Shown: piece by piece, positions 1-10,564 of the stretch
How the letters are laid out: every line of letters starts with the position of its first letter
Numbering within the stretch: position 1 is the first letter of the stretch
Source of the DNA: Triangularia verruculosa
Taxonomy: Eukaryota > Ascomycota > Sordariomycetes > Sordariales > Podosporaceae
Direction of reading: 5' to 3'
NCBI GenBank assembly: GCA_033296885.1
Contig: MU863949.1
Coordinates: 1-64,000 of the forward strand
DNA: 64,000 nt
The notes under the pieces: model-generated
Databases searched by the model: none
Seen by the model: only the letters and a program-made list of their open reading frames with translations
Told to the model about the DNA's origin: nothing
Made by a program: the position numbers and the translations under genes

Positions 1-87
1 TGGCCGAATCCAGTATTCCACCACAACCAACACCACGTAGTATTACAGCAGCCAACCCACTGTAATTACAGGCCTCACGGGGACCTG

Positions 88-590
88 TTTTAACATTAAT
101 AAATAATAAAATTAAGTATTTAATTAAGTAAAAAAAATAATTTTAAAAGAAATATTAAATTTAAAAATTCTTCGATTATTTTTATAATAATAAAGTTAAA
201 GTAATTATTTATACTTTTTATATATAATAATTTAATAAACTTAAGGATTTTTAAATAAAAGTTTAAAAAAATTTAAAATTTATAAGTAAATATAAAAAAG
301 GGGAAATAATATTATACGGTTAATAATTAATTAACTATATTATAATTTAATAACCGTCGATTTATATATTATAAGCTAATTATTAAAAGTAAAATAGTTA
401 ATTAAAGGTATAACAGATATTAAAGGAATTTTATTAGCTTAATAGTATATTAAAGGACTTAGTAGTAGCTTAAGGTAAGGAGGGTACGGACTACTTAACG
501 GAGAATAAATACGCGTTTAGGATTACTATACTATTCTAAGTCTTCTTCTTTTTTTCTTTATTATAGACTTCGAGGCTATTGAAGATTATT
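88..590. repeat. AT-rich, RIP-like repeat relic
   Basis: Base composition falls abruptly to almost pure A/T from about position 88, with runs of taa, tta and ataa and few C or CpA/CpG sites, and returns to normal near 590. No ORF survives. In Pezizomycotina this pattern is the usual result of repeat-induced point mutation acting on a transposon copy. The element type cannot be read. The flanks at 1-87 and 591-870 have normal composition, so the edges are sharp. It may continue to the left of the window only as separate blocks. Confidence 0.75.
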
Positions 591-770
591 ACTGCAATTG
601 AACCACCGTTCCAAGCCCTGTATTACAGCCCTTGTCACACGGTGATGAGCTTGACGCTTGCCAGCACTGGCAGTGACTGAAACTTGTTTTCTTCCACGCC
701 CACCTCCAGAGTTCCCAGAATGTGCCACAGGCAAATTTGGTGCAGGATCATGGCCACATGTGGAAGTCAA
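576..770 (-). other. Short ORF beside the AT-rich block, possible element fragment
   Basis: A 64-codon open frame on the minus strand lies directly against the AT-rich block and is rich in Gly, Arg, Ser and His. I do not recognise it. Its position suggests a non-mutated fragment of a mobile element or of the gene the element entered, but no transposase motif is visible. The remaining sequence to 958 holds nothing else I can name. Confidence 0.15.
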
Positions 771-958
771 TCAGTCCGCTGTGCCCATTACCCTCCACAG
801 ATTTGACTGTGGCACATTCAGGGGATTTTAATCCAACCGAAAACAGAACTTGGTCTAGTTACTTATAGCATTTTGTCAAATCGCTGTAGCTTTTCTCAAC
901 CTAATTCAAGAGTTCAAACTTATGACTCTGATACGTATCTTACCCAACATTCTCATCT

Positions 959-3598
959 CTACTTGGTCTCCCCATGCAACCTCGCCACACTCTCCACCGT
1001 AACCGCGTCCTTATGCCACCTCCCAGCCAGCACCTCCTCCCTAAACAACCACGCCAATCCCACCGTCGCTCCCGGCCCAACAGTCACCAGTCCCAGCACG
1101 ACAGCAGCCATCACATTCCCCCACCCCTCCTTCAACATCCCGGCCTTTGCCAAATCCGCAAACAGATACGCCAACCAAACAACGTGCGTCCCAAACCCAA
1201 ACAGATAGTCCCACCTCAGAAAGTGAACCGAAAACTCGGCCAAGTCAGCATAACCCCTCGGTATCCCACCCGGCAAGAACAAGCCCAGCCCGGCATATCG
1301 ATACCCACCCATCTTCCCCCAGATATGCGCCCCCGCCGCCAGCGCGCTTCCCAACCCGATGTACACCCTCAACACAGGCAGATCTTTCTCCGTGTTGTTG
1401 ATCTTGTCTTCACTGACAGTGTCTTTGAACAGCCTCGACAGACCGAACATGGTGAGGGCAATCCAGATGGGGAAGGGCTGCCAGATGAACAGCCAGGACT
1501 GTCTTGTCGCAAGAGTGGGGGAGAAGAGGAAGCCGATGAGGGGGATGAGGTAAGACAGGAGGATGGCGGGGAGAGTGGCGTATGACCAGCGGGTGCTGGT
1601 CAGGCGCTTGTCCCTTGCGGCGAAGTTTTCGATCGGGGAGAGGATGTAGTGCAGGTAGAGGTACAGGGGTGCGATGATGCCGATGCCCAGGAGTTGGCAG
1701 AAGGCGAGAAAGAGGTTTGGTCTAGGGTTGCGTGTTAGCAGTTTTTCAAAGGGAAATAGTGAAAAGGGGCAATGGGGCAATGGGGAAAAGGTGAAAAGGG
1801 ATCAACCCGCTCTGAAGAAAAAGAAAACAAACATACAGCTGCAGGATTGTCAGCGCATTCGCCCGACGAGTCGACTCCAACAGCCAAATCATAAAGAAGG
1901 TCGCGCCTTCAAGCAGAAAGGTGATCATGTGCCGGCGGCCTTCCGCCGACACGCCATACATGCCGGGCACAAAGAACATGTTTACCAATGCCACAGTGTC
2001 GTCGAACCCAGGGAAGCCATAGAACGAACGTAGAACCGGGACCGAGGTGTTGCCAACAGCGATGATCCCCCCATCGCGCTGGGCCTTGGCCGATTGCTCT
2101 GGAAGGCCAATGTTCATGATGTAGAACGCAAGACAGCCCAACCAAAGCAAAGGCAGGCCAACGAATGCTCGCCTGAGCTTGCTTTCCCGACGGCCATCGC
2201 CCTGGGTCGGGTTGAAAGGGGCGTTGACCATGAGGGATCGTTTTGGAAGCGGCAGGTAGTCGAGTTTGGTGGCACCGATCATAACCTGGTGGAAGAGCTC
2301 AGCAATCAACTCGCCAAAGTTGGGAAGCATCCAGTTGACAAAGAATTGGTGATACGGCGTCTGCATGCAGTGTGCCTGTGTAAGAAACCCCGAGGCATCC
2401 ACAACAGCCGCTGCTCGTATCTCGCGCTCTTCTTGGTACTCGGCCAGCAGTTTTTGGACGTCATCCGCCGAGGGATGCCGCAGCAGCCGTCCAGTCGGCG
2501 CGCATTTGTCAGCGAGCTTCTTGATGCCATTGGCCAGCGTCGCTGCACTCTCGATGGCTATATTTCCACCCACCCCCAAATTCGGCGTGCTTTTGTGGAT
2601 ACTGTCTCCGGCGCAGGTGATCCGCCCCCAATGCCAGAGCTTGAACTTTCCCTGCTCGATCGAGACCAGCCGGTGGACGACGGTCTTCTTCCACAGGTCA
2701 GCGAGCGTGAGGGGATTCGGTCCGGGGCGAACGACCAGATCGCCGTTGCGAGCAAGAAACGCCTTGACTTCTTCCTCGTCGAACCGCGGGATCTCGCCGT
2801 GATAGTATCTTCTTGAGAGCCGCTCCCCTGAGAACCAGTACACCTTGCCCTCATCAGCCACAATCGTCATCGCAACTCTCCCAACATTATACGTCGTGTC
2901 CAAATGCCCAGACGTCAGACCTTCAACCCCGTACGCAATACCAAAGAGAGTGTTGTAGTCGGCAAACAAACTCCTCCTCTCCTCCTTCACCAACTCGGGC
3001 ATCTCTGGCTCGGCTAGCTCCCACATCTTCTCTCTCACCTTGCTGTTGACCCCATCGCACCCAACCAGGATATCCCCCTCGAACTCCTCTCCATTCTCAC
3101 ACACAACCGTCACCCCCTTCTCCAAATCATGTTTGATGTCAACAATATTCCTCCCCGTCAAGATCTTGCTCCTGTCCTTGATATTATCCGCCAGCGCCTG
3201 CAAAAGAACCTGCCTCTCGCCCCATGACGTCCAGTACCCAGTCCTGGCGAGAATCAACTCGGTGCTCCGATCTAGGCAAATAACACTCCCGTCAGCCCTG
3301 CGAGCTGTAAGAAGATTAATCTTCTCGGCCGTCTCCTCGATCTGTTTCCAAGCGCCGAGCTGGTCGAGGATGCGGGCGCCGCTGCTGAAGATGCCGATCG
3401 AGGCGCCTACTTGCGGCGCAATTTCGGATCGGCGTTCGAGGAGGAGATACGAGACGTTTGCTTGCTGAACCTCGTTAGAGGTGCTCTTTTCATACCATCA
3501 AGGGGTACATAATCATTTACCTCAAGCGCGTTTGCCAGAGTGAGGCCAGCCACTCCGCCTCCTGCGATAAGGATGCGGAACTCGCGGTCTTGCGTCAT
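959..3598 (-). CDS. FAD-dependent monooxygenase fused to a multi-pass membrane domain
   Basis: Three exons are inferred: 3598-3521, 3464-1837 and 1721-959 (introns of 56 and 115 nt), giving about 822 residues. The ATG at 3598 is the first Met of the frame. The N-terminal part is a PHBH-fold flavin monooxygenase: a dinucleotide-binding GGGVAG at residues 13-18, a GCDGVNSK motif near 160, and the FAD ribityl-binding AGDSIHKSTPN motif near 312. From about residue 455 to the end there are roughly eight hydrophobic segments, so the enzyme is probably held in an internal membrane. Fungal FMOs of the PaxM/meroterpenoid epoxidase class are usually about 450-500 residues without this extension. The C-terminal domain might be a transferase or cyclase-like unit or only an anchor; I cannot tell. 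Substrate unknown. The next gene on the same strand is a secreted carboxylesterase, with no clear functional link. Confidence 0.85.
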
Positions 3599-4292
3599 TG
3601 TGAGTGTCGATACCAAAGGAGAAAGAGGTCGTGGGAGTACAAGACATGCGGGCGGAAAATTTGTTGCAGGCTACCTATATACTTGGCAGTGACGTGGGGG
3701 GGGGAGAGAAACACAAAGAGACGGTGAGGTGAGACAGGAGGCTGGCATGGGAACATGCATGTTTTCGGGTCTTGACAAGCCACCATGCATACCTAGTGAA
3801 ATGTGAATCAGGATGCTATTCTCATTCGCTCGAGTAAGCACTAAAAAGTCTAATATCTTCATGGAACTTCATTTTGTCATCAGCATAAGCCCAAAGATTT
3901 CGCTCATCCGACTTCAGGTAATCCGCGTGTCCGCTTATTACCCCCAGCCACAGCACACCAGCAGCTGGCAAGCCATGTCTCACATGTCTCACTCGATCTG
4001 GTGGAAGATGGCACTACCCGAGACAATTTGGATCCCGATCTCCATCCAGCTATCGCAAAGAATCCTCATGATTGGTCCACGTCGAGAGCAAGTCGGAAGC
4101 TAAGGCATCAGCTTACATCAAACCCGGAACTTACCACCTTACATAAGGGGTTACATCCCGTCTTATAAGATTTTTGATCCACAACACAACACCCAATCCA
4201 GGCAATGCTCGGCTTTGTGAACAATCACATCTCAAACTGGATTTTTCCTATTGTCACACACCGAAAGATATCCAGCTCTGCATCACCACTCA
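3599..4292. other. Intergenic, promoter of the monooxygenase and 3' end of the esterase
   Basis: Only overlapping short open frames are present, none with coding character. A G9 run lies near 3699-3707. No repeat, RNA gene or conserved motif is recognised. Confidence 0.5.
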
Positions 4293-6512
4293 CTACTTCC
4301 TAGTCTCCAACACATCCAAAGGCACCTTCAAGCTATCACAATACTGCCCAACCTCCCCAAACCCAACCATCCCCCCTCTCCCACCCCACTGCAGCACCCT
4401 CGCCTTGGGAGCCTTCCAGTTCACCCCCTCCCATCTCCCCAGCCTCTCAACCTCCTTCTTGGTCCCCTCAAACCCTCTAACTTCTAAATACCCCTTCGCA
4501 AACTCAGGCTTTCCCCACCGTGCAAACGCACCCCAGTAATCAACCACCAATCTTTCAAAAGCAAAGTCGTTCCCATCCCTATCCGGCAAACCGCCCCTGG
4601 CCACGCTCCCGAAAACAATCATCTGCTCGCCCGCATGACACTTATAGTACTCCATGTCCAAAATCCCCTTTGGGTACCCATTCGTGCTGGGCGGGCGGCA
4701 CCAGTCTCTGGTGTACCCCGGCATCTGATACGTCCGGTTAAACACAAAGTAGTACGTGTCCTTGAACGTAGCATGCCGCGAGGCAGAGTAAGCCTTCGCC
4801 AAAGACGGGCAGGTGAAGATCAACGACGACGTCAGAGAGATGGTCTGGTTGAGGATGGCAGTCTCGTTGTTCTGCAGGGAGAGGGTGCTCTCCGGGAGGG
4901 AGAACAGCGAGGTCGCGTTGGGGGGGAGGAAGAAGTGCTTCTGCGCGACGGTGTTGAAGTACTGTGGGAAGGAGACCGGGGGGATGGGGGGTTCGTCGAT
5001 CATGACGCCGGCTTCGTCGCGGGTGATGCCGAGCATGACGGGGATGTTGGCGGTGAGGCGGGAGGAGAAGCTGAGGTTGGGGGTGGTGAGGTAGGTCCCG
5101 TCTTGGACGATGCCGCTGCTGGATGTTAGTGGATGTCATGATTAACAGGAGACAAGTAGGGAGGGGACTCACTTGGCATTGGTGGGAAGGTTGACGAGCT
5201 CAAAGCCGCTCAGTTTGCTGAGACAGGCAACCTTGTCCGTGGCGTCAAGACAGCCAGCTTCTTTCAACACTTGCTTGGTAGCTGTCTCGTAGTCGTGGGT
5301 GAGGGAATCGTAGAATGGTGCCGGGTTGATAGGCTTTTCTAGGCTTGGATACCCGTCCGGGCTGGACTGGAGGATGGCGCGGTGGAAAAGCCCCTTGGCT
5401 TTGGGCGAGCTGAGAACAACATGAGTGCCCAGAGCACCGGCAGACTCGCCAAACAATGTAACTCGGCTGGGATCACCGCCAAAGTACTTGATGTACTTGT
5501 TGACCCACTCAAGCGCAGTGATCATATCCGAAACAGCATAATTGCCCTTATGAACGCCGTCGTTCAAGTTCAAGAAGCCAAGCGAGCCCACGCGGTAGTT
5601 CACCGATACCGCCACGACATCGCCCCTCGAAGCAAGGTTGGTTCCATCCGTGTTGGGGTTCTTGCCGGAGCCAGACGTCAGGCCTCCACCATACAGGTAC
5701 AGCATGACGGGCTTCAACTGCTTCTTCTTGTCCTGATCGGCCATTCGGGGCAAGTAAGGGGTCCAGACATTGGCAAACAGGCAGTCCTCGCTGCTGCCGC
5801 TTGTGACCTCGCCAATGGGCTGCGAGCAGTCAGCACCGGCACGGGTGGCGTCGATTTCCCCGTCTTCCTCAAAGTTGGCAACTCTAGAGTAGGAAAACCG
5901 CTTCGGTGGATCGGCATAGCGCAAGCCGCGGAATTTCCAGACATGCAGGTCACGGTAACCGGTAACCAACTTCCGGCCAACAGACTGCTGAACTTGCCAG
6001 TTGGATGAGGTGTCATCCACCGTTTGATTAGAGACCTTCGCGGACTGGGAGCAGAGCGTGGGCAGCTCTCTTGAACAATCAACGTTGCCGGTTTTGCCGG
6101 AAGCGTCAATGGCGCGACACTTGTCGGTCGTGGGCGTAGTCTTGGATATCCAGTAGAGCTGATTTTGAGGAACGACACCGAGGTAAGCCTGATAAGGCAA
6201 AGACTTGGCCAAAACAGTGGCGAAGTTGGACTTCTTGGGGTTCCAAAGCTCCTCTCCAAGCAGCTGACAGGCTATGCTGGCGGCATAGTTGGGGCTGGCT
6301 TGGTTGACGAGGATGGCGGCAGACTTGTCGTTCTCGGCACCTGTCTAGTGTCAGTCAGTCTGGTCTCGGGCTCAATGGCGACGATGGAATAGTACTGTAC
6401 CATCGAGAGTATTTTGTGACAAGATAGTCAATCCGCCTCCGACGAACAAAGCATATGACTGTTCAACCATCAAAGCTGTGGCTACAGCCACAACACGCTT
6501 TGATGACCGCAT
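4293..6512 (-). CDS. Secreted type-B carboxylesterase/lipase
   Basis: Three exons are inferred: 6512-6401, 6340-5173 and 5118-4293 (introns of 60 and 54 nt), about 701 residues. The start at 6512 gives a basic then hydrophobic N-terminus (MRSSKRVVAVATALM...), a likely signal peptide. The alpha/beta-hydrolase core carries the nucleophile elbow GESAG near residue 340, preceded by the type-B GNYAVSDMITALEWVNKYI region, an acidic member in TRDEAG near 460, and a histidine in KCHAGEQ near 587. Many N-x-S/T sites fit an extracellular glycoprotein. Proteins of this family hydrolyse lipid, sterol or aryl esters; substrate preference cannot be read. It is longer than the typical 540-600 residues because of an extended N-terminal segment. 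The downstream neighbour on the same strand is a membrane flavin monooxygenase, about 0.7 kb away. Confidence 0.9.
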
Positions 6513-8787
6513 CTTTGGAGCCGGTGCCGAGTACATATGCTGTGCTGGAGAATCAATTGTCGAAAGCTTGCCTGCTCGGTGTGGCTCTCGGTGATCCTCT
6601 CGCTTTTAAGCCTATGATCAAGGCACTGGAACTACCACTTCTACTGTGGAAACTCGGGAAAAGAATTCGCTATATCTTTCGGCGAGCTCGTGTGTATTTA
6701 TGGGCGCTCCCAGGGGTTTGGACCCATAAATCCTGGTGATTCTCTTTCCGAGTTTTCCAATTAGAAGGGGCACCTCGGATTTCTTGATGGGGACCGGGAA
6801 AGCCAAGGCGGACACCGGAGCCGCGAGCTGGGGAGCTGCAAGCAGTCTAAACATAATATTAGCCGGTAGTTGTTACGCGAACCGCCCCATCTCCGCCAAT
6901 CGCTTGGTCGTCCATGAGCCCAATTACAAAAGCTTCTCTTGCTCTTGGGTGTGCCAGATGGACACTTGGCGATGTTCCGAGTGCCTGGTTCAGGCGAGAG
7001 ACTTTTGGGCCCTCGTCTCCACCCCGGTGATAGGCTTCTCGGTGTGGTCGCAGATGTCGGGGCGCTGTCTTCTCATGGAGTGTTCAAGCTACCGGGCGGG
7101 GTTGCCGGCTAATCTCGTGGGGCAGCAATCTTCAGACTAGAGTCTCGAAGAAGTCTTATGGTCCACATTGTCAGTGTACGGACTTTGTCAGCTATACGTC
7201 TCTAACTGCGTTAACTGTCTGCTCATCATAATCTCCATCTCTTCCTCACAAGCAACCCATGATGTATCTAGCTGGCGGAGATGCGGGATGGCCCGTCGAT
7301 ATGGCACCACCGATCAGATGGAGCCGGGGGTCTCGGAAGGAAGGCCGTGGGGGCCGACAAAGAACAAGCTTCCAAAGTTCCACGACGGGGCCTGGATTCC
7401 AGGAACCAGGTATCCCCTCCAAGGAGAACGGACCTTGACCGCCTTTTGCGGGTGGTGGTTGAGTTCATGCATCACATTCTCGTGTGTACATGCATCCGAA
7501 GATTCCAAGGGGAAAAGAGGGAAGGAAGAGTTGGTGTTAGATAACAATATGGTGAGCAAAATGGACTGGTGCTTGGTCGGGCGCGGATGCCCAGTGAACA
7601 TTGCAGAGTCTGGGGTTACAAGTCTACTGGGCTGTTCTCGGCCAAATGTTGGCTCCAGTGTTTTCCGCACAGACCACCGTTTACAGCAGGTCAATCCCTG
7701 ACGCGGCCCAATTAGGGGATTCCTTTGCCCCGGAGGCATGCGCTAGCGCACGCCCCATGCAGCGCCCTCAACGCCGAGTCGAGATCGCATCTCAGCGTCT
7801 TCCAAACCACGTTTCGCACACGTTTTTGTGGCGCACCACCCCCGGAACGAGCGACTGCTTTTACGTGCACACTGCAGCAGGTGCACCGCATGCCAATAAT
7901 GCCATGGCCCAGTGAGGCAGGTGTTTGAAGCCCCTCCTCTGTGTCCAAGCATGCCAAGCCAACCGGGGAATTGCCAAGAAGTGCGACGACGTTTCTTGGA
8001 GAAGCACGAACCATATTTCGAACCTTTTGAATGCCGTTCTGGCCTATCTCAAGCCGTTGCTTGCCAAAGCCCACGACCCTGCCTGCATCGAATGCCTCGG
8101 TGCTTACTACTACATGGCCACACCCTTCACTGCATCGCCCACCTCCTCCCCGCGCAACAATGTTCTGACAGTTCTCGACAGTTCTCGACAGTCTAGAGCA
8201 ACGATCGGCCGAGTGGACCCGCGGTCGGACAGGCGGAGGAAGAGGCTAATGAAGGACTGTCAATGGGATGGGCTTGTCCAGTTTCCAACGTTACATTCTA
8301 GGAGCATCTGGGAGCATCTGGGCTGCAGTGCTCTTCGAGAACATGTCTCATGTCATCCGCTGAACCCTGCGACCAGCCGCCTGTTGAAGGGAGCCTCTCG
8401 GTGAAGCTTCCGTTCCAAGCTTCGCTCCCCTTGGCTCGCACGTGGCCCGGAAAGATACCCCGGTTTTTGGCTGCGGTTTGCTTGCCTGTTGACTCCCGTT
8501 GGTTTTTATATAACCTTTCTGCGCGTCCCCCCTCCCCCTCTCCGCGTCCGCGTCCGATGTCTCCCGCCCAGAACGGCCAAATTAGCACCTTCAATCGACG
8601 TCACGCAGCATCCGAAATCGGGTAAGACGGGCGGCTGTGCTCCAGATTCGCCTCTCTCAAGGAGCACGTCCTCCTTTAGTCTGCCATACTTGGGTCATCA
8701 CAATGTCAAGATAACGACCGTCTCGAAAGAACCTACAACACCTTTCACCATCAACCACGGACCGATCGAGGATCGATATCAGCAACA
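6513..8787. other. 2.3-kb intergenic region between divergent genes
   Basis: This holds the divergent promoters of the esterase (minus) and the Cys3His protein (plus). A nested imperfect inverted repeat lies at about 6630-6776 (listed separately). Small duplications occur near 8168-8193 (11-bp unit) and 8302-8323. The open frames here overlap each other on both strands and look non-coding. Confidence 0.5.
6630..6776. repeat. Nested imperfect inverted repeat in the esterase promoter
   Basis: The inner arms ATTTATGGG (6696-6704) and CCCATAAAT (6723-6731) are perfect 9-bp complements around an 18-nt loop. Outer arms at about 6636-6668 and 6738-6767 pair imperfectly over roughly 30 bp, sharing CTTCTA, GGAAA, CTCGG and AGAAT blocks. 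The centre lies about 200 bp upstream of the esterase start codon. It could be a MITE remnant, a regulatory palindrome or a transcribed hairpin. Confidence 0.55.
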
Positions 8788-9223
8788 ATGGGACAAAAGC
8801 ATTCTACTGTGCCGGTGGGTCAATGATTACTGATCACGGTGTCTTCCATCTCATCACACTGACAGTTCTGTGCAGGCAACCTTCTTCTGCCCCACCACGG
8901 GCGAGGAAGTTGAGAACCCTTTGGGTCTTTGCGGCCATTGCCAGGCTGCCCACGACATCATATGGCAGTCTGTTTTCATCTGTCCGAACACAGGCTACAG
9001 AATAGACAATCTCTCTCGCCGCCCGGATAAGGAATGTCCCTCTTGCTTCCAGATGCACCAGCCATACTCGAAGCGCGTCTACATTTGTCCAGTCACCGGC
9101 GCCCAAATCCCACATCCAAAGGAGACGGGCGGGAAGTGCCAGAAGTGCAAACGTAGCCACGAAGATAACTCAACACCCATGACGAGCAAAGAAGCCGTCA
9201 TGTCGAGGGGACTGAGGGACTGA
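8788..9223 (+). CDS. Small protein with three tandem Cys3His zinc-binding modules and a myristoylation-like N-terminus
   Basis: Two exons are inferred: 8788-8814 and 8876-9223, with a 61-nt intron (GTGGGT donor, GTGCAG acceptor) and phase 0, giving 124 residues. The first exon codes for MGQKHSTVP, which fits the N-myristoylation consensus (Gly2, Ser6). The rest contains three repeats, each starting with an aromatic or aliphatic pair, then C-P-x-T-G, and ending C-x2-C-x3-H: C14/C28/C31/H35, C45/C63/C66/H70 and C80/C97/C100/H104. Spacing is 31 and 35 residues. Each repeat could hold one zinc ion. No catalytic residues, DNA-binding basic patch or membrane segment is visible. I do not recognise the family. 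Possible roles are a membrane-tethered adaptor or protein-protein interaction module; this is inference. Confidence 0.8.
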
Positions 9224-10564
9224 GGGATTGGGCCGATACGTCACCATTACCTCGCCATGCATCTTTAGATTCGATTGCGATGCGACGCCAGCACCCAAGC
9301 GCGGACTTTATCTCCCCACCACCCGCCGACATTGGATAATCAGGAGACGCCAGGACCCGAGACGATACCTTTTTTTGTTTCTCCCAATACCCACACCTAT
9401 TTTCTATGTACAGAATTTACCAAAAATTACTCGTGTATTCTACTGTCATTTCTGGGGACACTATACGGGAGCATTTGCGCAGGATACCCATAGGATGACT
9501 TACTTTTGTGGTGAATGAATTCAACACCGGTTATGTTTTGTACTGTTGTTTTTCATATTCCCTTCGCTCCTCTCAAACACCAACCACACAGCGCAACGCA
9601 GGCTGGAGCTCACAGCGATGGCGGCAACTTGTTCTCCAAGGTCTCGAAGGTGCTCCGAGAAAGACACGCGTTGTTGTTGAATAGCGAGAGGAAGTCGGTT
9701 ATAATAATCGAACAGCTGCCGAAATGATGCTCCAGGCAGTCAAGTCGGTCGCACTGATGGTGAGCACAACCTGGAAAGGACAATAAATGTCACGATACAC
9801 TGACGGTCCAGTGGGCAGGTCCTTATATGTGGATGCAACATGCCACCGCCATCCGTTCTTGCAAGTCAAAAATCAAGCTCATCAATCATGCAGGTCCAGG
9901 CCGTCAAATGCATAATATTGATACAAAATGACTCGATCAAGCGACAAAATGTAACCTTGACATTAGCCTGGCTCCTCTCTACTCGACACAGCATGCCTTT
10001 CGATATTGATTTCAGCGGGGAATCCTTTAGCCATAAATTCCACCTCACACCAACCTCCGCAACGTAGCCATATGCGAGCCAATACAATAAAGGTGTGCTA
10101 TATTTGTCTCCCGTCGTCACTCCGATCCGCTCCTCTCACCACCTTGCAGCTCCTGCCGAGAGAGAAGCAACGCAGCTGGTGGTCTGTACCAAACACCTAG
10201 CTGACATTTCTGTAAAGTGCGAGCAGACCATCAAGGCTGGTAACCATGGGAATTGGCCAGGACAATGGAACATGGTCATTAAGGGGCGGTTGATAACTCT
10301 GCCACTCCGGCAAGTTGTCCGGGCACTTATGGTCTGCAGGTTCAACCCGGATATGCTATAAGACCGGACGATCAGCTTCTTATTGTCTCACATAAGTGAG
10401 TTCTTCACCTACCACATCCCGCCTTGAACCCGGTAGATCCATTCCGGCACTCTGGAACTTGTTTGCCAAGGCATATCTGTAAGTGCAAGATGACGATCAT
10501 AACCCGTAGGGGTTCCCATCATCACTAACATGAAACGCGGCTTTCGATTGTAGTCTGACAGACA
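9224..10564. other. Intergenic; LysM-gene promoter at its right end
   Basis: No coding region is supported. A TATAAG box lies at 10357-10362. A candidate 5'-UTR intron of the downstream gene runs from a GTAAGT at 10479 to a TAG at 10553, with a CTAAC branch-point-like element near 10525. Confidence 0.45.
10357..10362 (+). promoter_or_regulatory. TATA-like box upstream of the LysM gene
   Basis: TATAAG sits 203 bp upstream of the ATG at 10565. If the 75-nt intron at 10479-10553 is spliced from the leader, the distance in the mature transcript is normal for a fungal promoter. Sequence match only. Confidence 0.3.

Noticed and set aside
7168..7739. Overlapping 177- and 141-codon frames on both strands
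   Set aside because: Neither has an ATG with support, a domain or codon bias; they lie in the long promoter interval.
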